Assembly (NCBI RefSeq): GCF_003610775.1
Contig: NZ_RAQO01000010.1
Span: 58,871 to 122,870 of the forward strand
Length of the DNA stretch: 64,000 nucleotides
Reading direction: 5' to 3'
From: Alginatibacterium sediminis
GTDB lineage: Bacteria > Pseudomonadota > Gammaproteobacteria > Enterobacterales > Celerinatantimonadaceae
This document shows positions 9,242 to 18,169 of this stretch, piece by piece. The notes below the pieces were generated by a model. It was not told the DNA's origin, ran no database searches, and saw only the letters and a program-made list of their open reading frames with translations. The stretch's first letter is position 1. Every line of letters starts with the position of its first letter. A program made the position numbers and the translations under genes.

Positions 9242-9579
9242 AGTAAAATGACCAGCGCTGCGGCAAAGGCTAAAATTACCATCACAATACTGGTGATTTT
9301 TAGAAACCCAGTATACTGTATTTCTTGATTTAGACGCATCGCTTGTTCATTCGATGCCCAGCGTCGGTAGGCGTAAAAAGCTACTAAGCCCGCCCCAATA
9401 CAAAGAAACAAGGAGAGCAAAATCCGAACTTCAGGTCTGGCTAAATTTGGAGCAAGCTGATCAATACCTATGGCACCGGCCAACAAGGCCAATGCCGTTC
9501 TTATCCACGCAAGATAGGTGCGCTCATTAGCCAACGAAAATCGGTAATCTGGGGCTTCACCTTTTTTTCTCCAGGTCAT
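9238..9579 (-). CDS. yidH: YidH-like DUF202 inner membrane protein
   Basis: A 113-residue protein with three predicted helices and the YidH hallmark GEAPDYRFSLANERTYLAWI near the N-terminus. It is the first gene of the minus-strand run YidH-YidG-radical SAM-MFS. The biochemical role is unknown. The paired arrangement with YidG matches that in enterobacteria and suggests a two-subunit membrane complex. Confidence 0.88.
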   Translation of the reverse strand: MTWRKKGEAPDYRFSLANERTYLAWIRTALALLAGAIGIDQLAPNLARPEVRILLSLFLCIGAGLVAFYAYRRWASNEQAMRLNQEIQYTGFLKITSIVMVILAFAAALVILL

Positions 9580-9716
9580 TTATGCTACCTCATACTTGGG
9601 GATAAATACGAAAATGCTACACTGCATTGGCGGTATTTGAATATCATATCCTTAGTTTGCCTAAATGAACTGCAAAATTTAACCCTTCAATCGAATTGTC
9701 CCATTTTATCGAGGTC

Positions 9717-11087
9717 TTATTCGATAGTGGCGAGAAAAGTCCTCATCTCTTGTTTAAGTTCTGCGGCTAACTCCTGTGGATCAAATCGTGTAAATAACCC
9801 CTTATCAATAACCGGAACCCCATTGATAAAGCTGTACTTCACTTGCGTCGGTTCGCCACATAAAATTGGGGCTAGTCGTTGGTCATGTACACTAGCAATG
9901 CGCAACTCTTCAATATCATAGATAACTAAGTCGGCAGCGTAGCCTAATTCTAGTCTGCCGGTTTTTAGTCCGAGGCTGTGGGCACCATTTCGAGTCCCCC
10001 AATGTACAACTTGTTCTAATGGCACATTCGCCGCTCCATGTTGGGCGCGTTGCAGTAACCATGCGAGATTAAGCTCTTGCAGCATAGAGCCTGACTCAGA
10101 AGAGGCACTGCCGTCCACGCCGATGGATACATTGATACCCGCTTTATCCATGGCATAGGCAGGAGCAATACCGCTACCGAGGCGACAATTAGATGTTGGG
10201 CAATGAGACATTCCGGTATTGGTTTGCGCGAGAAGCTCTATGGCTTGCCGATCGGCTTTTACCAAGTGGGCAAACCACACGTCTGCTCCTAACCAATCAC
10301 AACTGTGTGCGTAATCAATAGCACTCATTTGGTGGTTTTTTAATGCTTGTTGCTGATCAAATTCAACTTCTAGTAAGTGAGAGTGCAATTTTAGCCCATT
10401 GCTTCGGGCAAACTGGGCAAGAGTGATGAGATCATGCTTACTGGCCGAGTGGATTAAGCTGGTGGGGGCAACGCAAAGTCGGCTCATGGAAAGCGGGCTT
10501 GGATCGTGGTGTTTCAGCGAGTCTTGCATGCGTTCTAAGCATTGCTCTATCGACTCCGGTTGCAGATTTAGCCTGCTCATTCCCTTGTGTTTACCAACCT
10601 GTGTTGCTCCGCCGCGACAAAGTGTGAATCGTATCCCCATATCGCTTGCTGCTTGCCACAACGCTGCTTCGACTTCAGCTGAACTGTTGGCATGGTATAA
10701 GTAATGGTGGTCGGCACAGCTCGTAGCCCCTGAGCGTATTAACTCATAGATACCTAGTTTGGCACTCAGATACATCAGGCGGGGTGGAATTTTGGGCCAA
10801 AAACGATAGGGTACAGCGGCCAACCATTGACCTAGATCTTGATTAAGTCCCTCTGGTACGCCTTTTAATACCGATTGAGCAAGATGATGATGGGTATTTA
10901 CAAAGCCGGGATACACCACGCAGCCTTTGGCATTAATAAGGCGCTCGTTTTGACTGGTGTTGGGCAATAACTGAGTTCCAATCTCTGTAATGACACCCTG
11001 ACTTATTCGAATGTCATTGGCATTAGTTGAGCTATTAAGCTTGGAATCTTGGAATATTGTTTGCGCATTTTTAATCAAATAGTTCAC
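9717..11087 (-). CDS. Amidohydrolase, 8-oxoguanine deaminase / AtzB-like
   Basis: A 456-residue metal-dependent deaminase of the amidohydrolase superfamily. Metal ligands are visible: GFVNTHHH (strand 1), HSHLLE, WFAHLVK and SIGVDGSASSES. The motifs CADHHYLY and MSHCPTSNCRLGSG are typical of the cytosine/8-oxoguanine deaminase and hydroxyatrazine hydrolase branch. 8-Oxoguanine deaminase would give uric acid plus ammonia. The start is GTG at 11087, six bases after AAGGAG. It diverges from an NMT1-type ABC importer, which in this family often serves purine or pyrimidine supply. The exact substrate (8-oxoguanine, isocytosine or a triazine) is inferred. Confidence 0.78.
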   Translation of the reverse strand: MNYLIKNAQTIFQDSKLNSSTNANDIRISQGVITEIGTQLLPNTSQNERLINAKGCVVYPGFVNTHHHLAQSVLKGVPEGLNQDLGQWLAAVPYRFWPKIPPRLMYLSAKLGIYELIRSGATSCADHHYLYHANSSAEVEAALWQAASDMGIRFTLCRGGATQVGKHKGMSRLNLQPESIEQCLERMQDSLKHHDPSPLSMSRLCVAPTSLIHSASKHDLITLAQFARSNGLKLHSHLLEVEFDQQQALKNHQMSAIDYAHSCDWLGADVWFAHLVKADRQAIELLAQTNTGMSHCPTSNCRLGSGIAPAYAMDKAGINVSIGVDGSASSESGSMLQELNLAWLLQRAQHGAANVPLEQVVHWGTRNGAHSLGLKTGRLELGYAADLVIYDIEELRIASVHDQRLAPILCGEPTQVKYSFINGVPVIDKGLFTRFDPQELAAELKQEMRTFLATIE

Positions 11088-11435
11088 AGGGTTCTCCTTT
11101 TGAGCAATGTCCCGGGGGAACCCTGACCGCTTCTACTCGAGTTGATAAATCAAAAGCTTACTCTCTAGCTAGAGCAATTATTACGCCACAACTACCCTTT
11201 GTCGCAGACTTGTTGAGGTGCTTGTGTTTAGGACTTACCCGTTTTACCCAGCCCTTACTACGCCTACATTAATCCAACAAAAGCACAACAACTGTGCAGG
11301 CGCGTACCATTTTGTTTCATTTCGCTGATGAGTTCGCAACCTCAATGCAACCTTGAAATTCGTCGATCAGCAGCTGGCAAAGGGATCAAGAGCATTTACG
11401 CAAGGATGGCATAGCTATTGCTCCATTAGAGGTAG

Positions 11436-11454
11436 GCACTGTGCATAACAGTGC
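11436..11454. repeat. Inverted repeat GCACTGT-5-ACAGTGC
   Basis: Perfect 7-bp arms spaced by five bases, about 80 bp upstream of the leader hairpin. The symmetry and position fit a dimeric regulator operator, though a small RNA hairpin is equally possible. No regulator gene is adjacent. Confidence 0.4.
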
Positions 11455-11532
11455 AGTTGTTAGAAATACATTTCAGAGTAGAAGCGTTTACCTTGGATCA
11501 TAAGCCAAGCTAGAGACATTGCTCACATTAGC

Positions 11533-11587
11533 CGGAAAGACATCAACTTTTTTGCTTGGGTGGGCTTGTGTCGACCATGTCTTTCCG
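11533..11587 (+). ncRNA. Structured leader hairpin, candidate purine-sensing (NMT1/xanthine-type) RNA
   Basis: A perfect 11-bp stem (CGGAAAGACAT with ATGTCTTTCCG) encloses 33 nt and ends 37 nt before the ATG of the NMT1-domain binding protein. No U run follows, so it is not a simple terminator. NMT1-motif RNAs (xanthine-I riboswitches) are short hairpins found upstream of NMT1-type transporter genes in Proteobacteria and respond to xanthine and uric acid. Context and size fit, and the neighbouring deaminase would make uric acid. I cannot confirm the conserved internal-loop bases from memory, so the class is tentative. Confidence 0.45.
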
Positions 11588-11624
11588 AAGCTTTAATAAA
11601 CGTAAAGTGGAAGGAATCAATATT

Positions 11625-12611
11625 ATGTTTAAGACCTTTAGCACCTCGCTACTATTTGCAAGCCTTAGTTTTTCTTCATTCGCAGCAGACAAGGTAAGCT
11701 TTCAACTTGATTGGCTTCCTGGCGGTGACAAAGCTCCCGTTTATGTCGGTATTGAGAAAGGCATTTTTGCCAAATTCGATTTGGACGTTTCGATTAATCA
11801 AGGACGAGGTTCTACCGAGGCGATCACCAAACTTGCAACCGGTGTTTCAGATGTGGGTATTGCTGATATTTCGGCACTCATGGTTGCCAAAGCGACTGAC
11901 GATGTACCCGTGTCAGCGATTTACTCGATTTTTAGCCAAGCCCCGCATGCTTTTTTTGTTGTTGATGATGGTGAAATAAACTCCATCGCTGACATTAAAG
12001 GTAAGAAAGTAGCAACCTCACCCTTTACCTCTTCGAATCTATACCTTCCGCTAGTACTCGAGCAAAGTGGCTACACTGAGGACGATATTCAGTTAGTAAA
12101 AGCGGATCCTGGGGCATTAGGGCCTATGCTAGCTACGGGTAATACCGATGTGCTTATTTCTTGGTTAACAAGTAAAGAACGTCTTATTAGCCAAGCAAAA
12201 CAAGCCGGTAAAACCTTAAAGGTAATGCCTTGGCATGAAGTCGGCCTAGAACAATATGCAACGTCTGTTATTGCTAGCGATCGCTTTTTGGCTGAGCGTC
12301 CCGATGTTGCGAAGCGTTTCGTAGAGGCTTATGCACAGGCTGTTGAGTACACCTGGGCTTATCCTTTAGAAAGTGCACAAGCAATCAATAAAATTGTTCC
12401 TGAGGTTGATGTTAAGGTGGCTCAGGATACGATTATTTCTATCCACGATTTGGTCTACAACTCAGTAAGTAAAGCCAGTGAAGTAGGCGCATTTGATGCC
12501 GAGCACTTAGCTTCAACTTGGAAATGGACCTCGGCCGCGCAAGGCATAGATGAAAACAGCTTTGATCCAGAAACCGCGCTTAATCGAGGCTTTTTTACGG
12601 GGCTTGAGTAA
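11625..12611 (+). CDS. ABC importer periplasmic binding protein, NMT1/THI5-like
   Basis: A 328-residue protein with a signal peptide (MFKTFSTSLLFASLSFSSFA) followed by VSFQLDWLPGGDKAPVYVGI and GRGSTEAITKLATGVSDVGI, the NMT1/THI5 and SsuA/TauA-like binding-protein pattern. The ATG at 11625 is chosen because GGAAGGA precedes it by nine bases and the signal peptide starts there; upstream TTG/ATG codons would read through the leader hairpin. It is the first gene of a binding protein-ATPase-permease operon. Likely ligands for this family are pyrimidines, purines, thiamine precursors or sulfonates; the deaminase next door favours a purine-like compound. Confidence 0.85.
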   Translation: MFKTFSTSLLFASLSFSSFAADKVSFQLDWLPGGDKAPVYVGIEKGIFAKFDLDVSINQGRGSTEAITKLATGVSDVGIADISALMVAKATDDVPVSAIYSIFSQAPHAFFVVDDGEINSIADIKGKKVATSPFTSSNLYLPLVLEQSGYTEDDIQLVKADPGALGPMLATGNTDVLISWLTSKERLISQAKQAGKTLKVMPWHEVGLEQYATSVIASDRFLAERPDVAKRFVEAYAQAVEYTWAYPLESAQAINKIVPEVDVKVAQDTIISIHDLVYNSVSKASEVGAFDAEHLASTWKWTSAAQGIDENSFDPETALNRGFFTGLE

Positions 12612-13432
12612 TGGCGAAATTTGTTGAATTTAAGCAGGTTTCGCATACCTATATCACAGAGCAAGGGACGCCTGTCCCTGCTCTGAACGATGTAAACTTT
12701 AGCATCGACAAACATCAGTTTGTCGCTGTTGTGGGTCCCTCGGGATGCGGGAAGTCAACCTTGCTACGACTACTGTCAGGTCTTATTCCAGCCTCTGAGG
12801 GGCTGGTCAACGTTTATGGGCATGCTGTCACTGAACCCCGAGAAGATGTCGGTATTGTCTTTCAAAAACCAACGTTGCTACCGTGGTTAAGTATTTTAGA
12901 TAACGTACTATTTCCGTTAAAGCACAAATACAACTTTGTTAGTGTGAAGGACAAAAAGCGCGCAATTGGCCTTATCGAAATGGTTGGACTTGGTGATTTT
13001 CTGGGCCAAAAACCTGAGGAACTCTCGGGTGGTATGCAACAACGCATTGGGATTGCGCGGGCTCTGTTACTCGACCCTGACATTTTGATTATGGACGAAC
13101 CGTTTTCGGCACTTGATGCTTTAAGTCGAGAAGAAATGGGTTTTGAACTGCAACGCATTTGGCAAGAAAAGCCAAAGACCGTGTTGTTTATCACCCATTC
13201 AATTTCGGAAGCTGTGTTACTCGCCGATAAAGTGCTGATCATGAGTCATCGACCAGGAACGATAGCGCAAGAGCTTGATATAGATCTGGCAAGGCCACGC
13301 GATATTGACACCATTAACGATCCGCAGTTTGCCAAATATACCAACATCATTCGAAAACACATATATCAACCCAAGCAGGTTTCGCCTAACCCCCAAAGTG
13401 AAAATGACTCGCCGCTTAAAACCGTAGCTTAG
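12611..13432 (+). CDS. ABC importer ATPase, SsuB/TauB/ThiZ-like
   Basis: A 273-residue ATPase with Walker [11 protein letters not shown]-loop FQKPTLLPW, signature LSGGMQQRIGIARAL, Walker B LIMDEPFSALD and switch His in FITHSISEA. The ATG shares a base with the stop codon of the binding-protein gene, so translation is coupled. It powers uptake with the adjacent permease. The C-terminus carries a Gln/Asn-rich tail of about 30 residues beyond the usual fold. Confidence 0.92.
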   Translation: MAKFVEFKQVSHTYITEQGTPVPALNDVNFSIDKHQFVAVVGPSGCGKSTLLRLLSGLIPASEGLVNVYGHAVTEPREDVGIVFQKPTLLPWLSILDNVLFPLKHKYNFVSVKDKKRAIGLIEMVGLGDFLGQKPEELSGGMQQRIGIARALLLDPDILIMDEPFSALDALSREEMGFELQRIWQEKPKTVLFITHSISEAVLLADKVLIMSHRPGTIAQELDIDLARPRDIDTINDPQFAKYTNIIRKHIYQPKQVSPNPQSENDSPLKTVA

Positions 13433-13440
13433 GAGCTCGC

Positions 13441-14196
13441 ATGTTAACGTTTATTCGGCGTCACTCACCGACGCTTAGTTTATTAATGATTTTGCCACTG
13501 TGGCAGTTAGTATGCGTGCTGGCTGATGTACCGTCGTATATTTTCCCATCCCCTAGCGCTATTTTTGAAGCCTTTTTTAATGTTGAATTAAGTCGCTGGT
13601 TTGGCCATTTATGGGCAACCCTATACATTGCTATTTTAGGATTTATTATCGCCATTGGGCTGAGTATTCCGATTGCAATTATCATGGTTCGTTCTGACTA
13701 CTTAAATAGAACCCTTTATCCAATCTTGGTTGTGGTTCAATCGACACCTGTGGTTGCGATTGCTCCGTTGTTGATTGTAATTCTTGGTACCGGCGATGCA
13801 CCTCGGTTAGCGATAACCTTTCTGATATCTTTCTTTCCGCTGGTTGTGGCAACTACCACCGGTTTGCAGGCAACGCCAAAGGAGTTAATAGAGCTTTCGA
13901 AATCCTTGCGCGCTAAACCTAGTCGTGAGATTTGGCAAATTCGTTTACCATTCGCTGTTCCTTATATATTTAGTGGACTAAAAGTAGCGATTACCCTAGC
14001 GATTATTGGAGCGGTTATTGCTGAGTTTGTAGCGGCTGAGAAGGGCCTTGGGTATTTTATTCAGTTTTCCACATCTTATTTTAAAATTCCGCAAGCCTTT
14101 GCCTCACTGATGTTGTTGTCGGTTATTAGCCTGTTACTGTTTAACAGTATCAAACTGATCCAGAAAACATTTTTTGCTTGGAGTATTGGAAAGTAA
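13441..14196 (+). CDS. ABC importer permease, SsuC/TauC-like
   Basis: A 251-residue inner-membrane permease with about six helices and the BPD_transp_1 EAA-like loop in the region LIELSKSLRAKPSREIWQIR, followed by LPFAVPYIFSGLK. It begins eight bases after the ATPase stop and completes a three-gene importer. A gap of 83 bp separates it from the dioxygenase gene on the same strand. Confidence 0.9.
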   Translation: MLTFIRRHSPTLSLLMILPLWQLVCVLADVPSYIFPSPSAIFEAFFNVELSRWFGHLWATLYIAILGFIIAIGLSIPIAIIMVRSDYLNRTLYPILVVVQSTPVVAIAPLLIVILGTGDAPRLAITFLISFFPLVVATTTGLQATPKELIELSKSLRAKPSREIWQIRLPFAVPYIFSGLKVAITLAIIGAVIAEFVAAEKGLGYFIQFSTSYFKIPQAFASLMLLSVISLLLFNSIKLIQKTFFAWSIGK

Positions 14197-14279
14197 TAAA
14201 GCTGTAAAAGGAGTAGAAGCGGCAGATCAAATTGATTGGCATTGCTCCATTTTGTTATCACATAAAAAATGGAGTCACT

Positions 14280-15251
14280 ATGAACTATCAATTAGACGAG
14301 CTTAAGTTTGAAACTACAATAGGGGCGCAAGGCGGGCTGGATAATAGTCGCAAGATCCCTGTTATTGACGTGAGCGACTTTGAGCAGCGACGTCAGCAAA
14401 TAAGTGACGAGCTATGGAAGGCGGCGACAGAAGTGGGTTTTTTCCAACTTAGTCACCATTCCATTCCCTTGGAGTTAGTAAAAAATGCTTTCGAGCAATC
14501 CCGAGCATTTTTTGGTCAAGATCCCTTAGCCAAACAAGCGCTGAGTTTGTTAGCGGGTGAAAATGCTGGCTGGGAATATAAAAAGCAGGTTCGTCCTTCT
14601 ACAGGGAATGCAGATGAGAAAGAGTCTTATCAAATTACCCTTCCTAAAATGAATGCACTTTGGCCAGAGCAACAGCAACTACCTTATTTCAAATCTATTT
14701 TTATGGATTTTGAGTATCAAGCTTGGGCTTTGGGCATGGACATTCTTTCTTGTTTTGCTGAAAAATTGGGTATGGATCGTTACTTTTTTAGCCAAGCCCA
14801 CGACCGTGCTTCCCAGCACTATCAATCCACGTTGCGCTTACTGCATTACTTGCCTTTACAAGGTGCTGCTAAGTCTGGCGTATGGAGAGCAGGTGCACAT
14901 ACGGATTTTGATTGCCTTACCATGGTTTTTCAACAAGATGGTGAAAGTGGCCTGCAAGCCTGTCCCGGCAAAGATGCACAAGGACAACAGCTTTGGACAG
15001 ATGTTGAAGCTAGGTCAGATCTCATTACCTGCAATATTGGGGATATGCTCATGCGGTGGAGTGATGACCAACTTAAATCAACGCTACATCGAGTAAGAAT
15101 GCCTAATCCGGATGAAGGCCAAAAGGCGCGCCATAGTATTGCTTTCTTTTGTCAGGCCAATAAAAACCAAATGATCCAAGGACCGAAAAAAAAATACCCA
15201 GCAATAAGCGCCCAAGACTACATAAAACAGCGCCTACAGGCTAATTTTTAA
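14280..15251 (+). CDS. 2-oxoglutarate/Fe(II)-dependent dioxygenase, isopenicillin N synthase-like
   Basis: A 323-residue enzyme. The N-terminal DIOX_N part reads IPVIDVSDFE and GFFQLSHHSIP. The jelly-roll core has the iron triad AHTDFD (His-x-Asp) and the distal His in STLHRVRMP, with the oxoglutarate-binding Arg in ARHSIAFF. Start at 14280 has GGAG five bases upstream. It follows the NMT1-type importer, so it may hydroxylate or demethylate the imported compound, perhaps a methylated purine or related heterocycle. That substrate link is inference from position only. Confidence 0.82.
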   Translation: MNYQLDELKFETTIGAQGGLDNSRKIPVIDVSDFEQRRQQISDELWKAATEVGFFQLSHHSIPLELVKNAFEQSRAFFGQDPLAKQALSLLAGENAGWEYKKQVRPSTGNADEKESYQITLPKMNALWPEQQQLPYFKSIFMDFEYQAWALGMDILSCFAEKLGMDRYFFSQAHDRASQHYQSTLRLLHYLPLQGAAKSGVWRAGAHTDFDCLTMVFQQDGESGLQACPGKDAQGQQLWTDVEARSDLITCNIGDMLMRWSDDQLKSTLHRVRMPNPDEGQKARHSIAFFCQANKNQMIQGPKKKYPAISAQDYIKQRLQANF

Positions 15252-15275
15252 AGGGTATGGGCTTGCGCAAATAAG

Positions 15276-15311
15276 GAAACTGCCACAGCAGAAGTTGTTC
15301 GTGGCAGTTTC
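15276..15311. terminator. Hairpin terminator between convergent genes
   Basis: Perfect 11-bp arms (GAAACTGCCAC with GTGGCAGTTTC) around a 14-nt loop, between the dioxygenase stop at 15251 and the TRAP permease stop at 15325. TTG-rich sequence follows on the plus strand, so it probably works in both directions. Confidence 0.75.
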
Positions 15312-15324
15312 TTGCTGACCATTG

Positions 15325-16602
15325 CTATCGGTAGAGGTATTCCGGTAGCCACATCGTTAACTGTGGTACAAAAGTTAATACCAGCAATACGATAATCAAA
15401 GGGACTAAGAAGGGTAGGGTTGCCATCACGCATTTTTCAAAAGGTACATCGGCAACCTTAGACAATACGTAAAGAACCATTCCCACGGGTGGTGTTAATA
15501 GCCCCAGCATCAAATTTAATATCATAATGATACCAAAATGCACGGGATCAATCCCAATGTGTACCGCAACTGGAAGTAACACTGGAACCAATATGGTGAT
15601 CGCAGCAAGGGTTTCCATAAAGCAACCAATGACGAGGATCATTAAGGTAATGATTAATAGTATTGCCGTTTTGTTATCGGTGAATGCAAGTAGATAATCT
15701 GCAAAATCTTGGGCCACTTGATTGGCCGTGAGTATCCAAGCAAAAATCGATGATGCAGCGATAATCATCATGATGGATGCTGTGGTTTCTAGGGTTTCCA
15801 TGGATACCCGTAACAATGATTTAAATGTGATGGTTCGATAAACAAAAACACCTAAAATCAACGAGTAAGCGACGGCTGCAATGGCTGCTTCAGTAGGAGT
15901 GAAAACACCGGATAGAATACCTCCAACAATAATAACTGGTGTCATTAATGGCGCAAAGGCTTCGGCAAAAGCACTTGTCAGTCTGGCAAGTTGAAAACTG
16001 TCATCTTTAGGGTAATTGCGGCGACGCGATATCCACCAAACCATTACCATTAAGGAAAGGGCCATCATTAAGCCTGGGATAATGCCCGCAGCAAATAGTT
16101 GCCCAATAGACGCGTCTCCGGTTACACCGTATACAATTAACGGCAATGAAGGCGGAATAATTGGACCAATCGTCGACGAAGCTGCGGTAATTCCAACCGA
16201 GAAATCTTTATCATAGCCGGCGTCTTTCATGGCCTTAATTTCTATATTCCCTAGACCTCCTGCGTCAGCAACGGCTGCCCCAGACATCCCAGCAAAAATA
16301 ACACTGGCGCCGACATTTACGTGTCCAAGACCGCCATGCATCCAACCCACGCCTGCGCGAGCAAATCCAAATATTTTGTCGGTAATTCCTGAACTGTTCA
16401 TCAAATGACCAGCAAGAATAAAAAATGGGACTGCAATGAGCGGGAAGCTGTTGACCCCGTTAATCATATTATGCAGCACGACAAGATCTGGGATCCCTTG
16501 GGTCAAAATAAAGATTAAGGAAGAAAGGCCTAATGCAACGGCAACTGGAGAGCCGATGATCAAAAGAACGAATAGAATGATAAAAAGCAGTGCAATGGAC
16601 AT
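15325..16602 (-). CDS. TRAP transporter large permease, DctM-like
   Basis: A 425-residue, roughly twelve-helix protein with the DctM pattern: FFILAGHLMNSSGI, GASVIFAGMSGAAVADAGG and IGPIIPPSLPLIVYG. It carries sodium-coupled substrate flux with the small subunit and the periplasmic binding protein encoded just upstream. Third and last gene of the minus-strand operon; it starts nine bases after the DctQ stop. Confidence 0.92.
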   Translation of the reverse strand: MSIALLFIILFVLLIIGSPVAVALGLSSLIFILTQGIPDLVVLHNMINGVNSFPLIAVPFFILAGHLMNSSGITDKIFGFARAGVGWMHGGLGHVNVGASVIFAGMSGAAVADAGGLGNIEIKAMKDAGYDKDFSVGITAASSTIGPIIPPSLPLIVYGVTGDASIGQLFAAGIIPGLMMALSLMVMVWWISRRRNYPKDDSFQLARLTSAFAEAFAPLMTPVIIVGGILSGVFTPTEAAIAAVAYSLILGVFVYRTITFKSLLRVSMETLETTASIMMIIAASSIFAWILTANQVAQDFADYLLAFTDNKTAILLIITLMILVIGCFMETLAAITILVPVLLPVAVHIGIDPVHFGIIMILNLMLGLLTPPVGMVLYVLSKVADVPFEKCVMATLPFLVPLIIVLLVLTFVPQLTMWLPEYLYR

Positions 16603-16610
16603 GGGGTGAC

Positions 16611-17183
16611 CTACTCGTTAATGACTTGTTTTTCGATTTCAGCCAGTACTTCTTGGCCATCGGTTTTAAGCATATGAATTAACCAAAGCACGGAATAAAA
16701 GGCCATGATTGCGAAGCTTACTGTAACCGCCCAATAGATAAGGCTTTTGGGGATCGGTAAAGAAACCATGTTTTGATGGGTTTGTTGAGCAAGTTGTTGC
16801 CCTATATAGGCCATGTAGCTATAGAAGCCAATATTAATAAGCTCCACAAAAATCGTCAGGTATTTGCATAGTCGAACCGGAATATAGCGATAAAAAAACT
16901 CTAGAAAAATGTGCGTTCGTTTGCGAACGCCTGTGATCGCCCCGCAAAATGCGACCAAAATTAATAGAAAACGCGCTACTTCTTCGGTCCAACCTAATGA
17001 GTCATTGAGTACATACCGAGTAAAAAACTGTAAAAAGACTACCACCATCAAAATCCAAAAAAAGACCAAACCGGGGAAATCGATCCAAGCCAAGTCTAAG
17101 GTATCGTTCGAAGGTGGTATACGCTCAGCGTCTGAGAGCATTTCGCTCTCAGACGCTGCTGAACCCTTTGTTGAGTGCTTCAT
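16611..17183 (-). CDS. TRAP transporter small permease, DctQ-like
   Basis: A 190-residue membrane protein with four helices and the DctQ motif LGWTEEVARFLLI near residues 63-75. About 30 polar residues precede the first helix, longer than usual. It lies between the binding protein and DctM genes in the classic P-Q-M order. Confidence 0.9.
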   Translation of the reverse strand: MKHSTKGSAASESEMLSDAERIPPSNDTLDLAWIDFPGLVFFWILMVVVFLQFFTRYVLNDSLGWTEEVARFLLILVAFCGAITGVRKRTHIFLEFFYRYIPVRLCKYLTIFVELINIGFYSYMAYIGQQLAQQTHQNMVSLPIPKSLIYWAVTVSFAIMAFYSVLWLIHMLKTDGQEVLAEIEKQVINE

Positions 17184-17194
17184 CTGCTTTGGGC

Positions 17195-18169
17195 CTATAG
17201 CGCTTTGAGTCGCTGCGTTTGTGCTTGCGTAAATGGCAAGTCATCGCCAGTCAGCATTGGCGCGACAGCATCTTGGAATGCTTGCTTATCAACTTCAAGA
17301 ACGGTGAGTCCTTGCTCTTCAAACCAGCTTCCAAGTTGCTGTTCAGAAAGATTGATTTCTTCCGATGCTCTAAGTGACGCTTCGTCGGTAACAGCAGCTA
17401 TAATTGCATAGTCTTCGTCTCCAACTTTGCCTTTGGTTATTGGAGATATGAGGGTTAGTGATGAAATCGTAATATGTCCGGTTAAACTGATGTGAGATTG
17501 GACTTCATAGAATTTCTTGAATTTAATTGTAGGTAGTGGATTTTCTTGAGCATCGACAACACCCTGCTGCAAAGCCAAATACACTTCAGAGAATGCAAGC
17601 GGTGTAGGGTTTGCACCTGTAGCTTTTGGAAATAACATGAATAGCGGTGCGTTAGGTACACGGATTTTCAAACCTTCCATGTCCTCAGGCTTGGTTATCG
17701 CCTTATTGGATGTTACGTGACGTTGACCATAATAGGTTAAAGCGGTGATCTCATTTCCAGTCGCTGTCTTATAGCCTTCTTTTATTTCACTAAACAAATC
17801 GCTATCGCGATACGATTTCCAATGATCGTAGTCACGAACCATAAACGGATAGTTTGAAATAGAGACGGGTCCATAGAATTGTTCCGAGAATGCCGCGCCG
17901 GAATAGATAATGTCCACCGCACCAAAGTTAAGGCCTTCGTTAATATCTATTTCTTTTCCAAGTGATGAGCTAGGGAATACATTAATTTCAACCCGACCGT
18001 TGGTTCTTGTTTTCACTTGTTCAGCAGCCCACAAGGCATTGGTGTGGTAGGGATGCTCTGGTTCGTATACGTGGGCCCATTTTAGTTCTGTGGCAGCTTG
18101 AACGCCGGCACTTAATCCTAGAGCCAAACTAAGGGCTGCGGCTGTTTTTGCGATTCGGTTGGTAGACAT
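17195..18169 (-). CDS. TRAP transporter periplasmic binding protein, DctP family
   Basis: A 324-residue protein with a signal peptide (MSTNRIAKTAAALSLALGLS and on to VQA) and DctP motifs: KWAHVYEPEHPYH, EINVFPSSSLGKE, and MEGLKIRVPNAPLF with the conserved Arg that binds the ligand carboxylate. QQGVVDAQENPL follows. Start at 18169 places GGAA about eight bases upstream; an in-frame ATG at 18181 is an alternative. The ligand is a carboxylate-bearing compound, identity unknown. No catabolic enzyme is co-transcribed. Confidence 0.9.
   Translation of the reverse strand: MSTNRIAKTAAALSLALGLSAGVQAATELKWAHVYEPEHPYHTNALWAAEQVKTRTNGRVEINVFPSSSLGKEIDINEGLNFGAVDIIYSGAAFSEQFYGPVSISNYPFMVRDYDHWKSYRDSDLFSEIKEGYKTATGNEITALTYYGQRHVTSNKAITKPEDMEGLKIRVPNAPLFMLFPKATGANPTPLAFSEVYLALQQGVVDAQENPLPTIKFKKFYEVQSHISLTGHITISSLTLISPITKGKVGDEDYAIIAAVTDEASLRASEEINLSEQQLGSWFEEQGLTVLEVDKQAFQDAVAPMLTGDDLPFTQAQTQRLKAL

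Larger units (their letters stand above)
11088..11624. promoter_or_regulatory. Divergent regulatory region, deaminase / ABC importer
   Basis: This 537-bp gap separates two divergently transcribed genes. I find no ORF with a credible start. It holds a 7-bp inverted repeat at 11436-11454 and a long hairpin at 11533-11587, listed separately. Promoters for both directions must lie here, but no convincing -35/-10 pair stands out. Confidence 0.6.

Noticed and set aside
11088..11532. Classic purine, TPP or cobalamin riboswitch
   Set aside because: I looked for their conserved cores and saw none.
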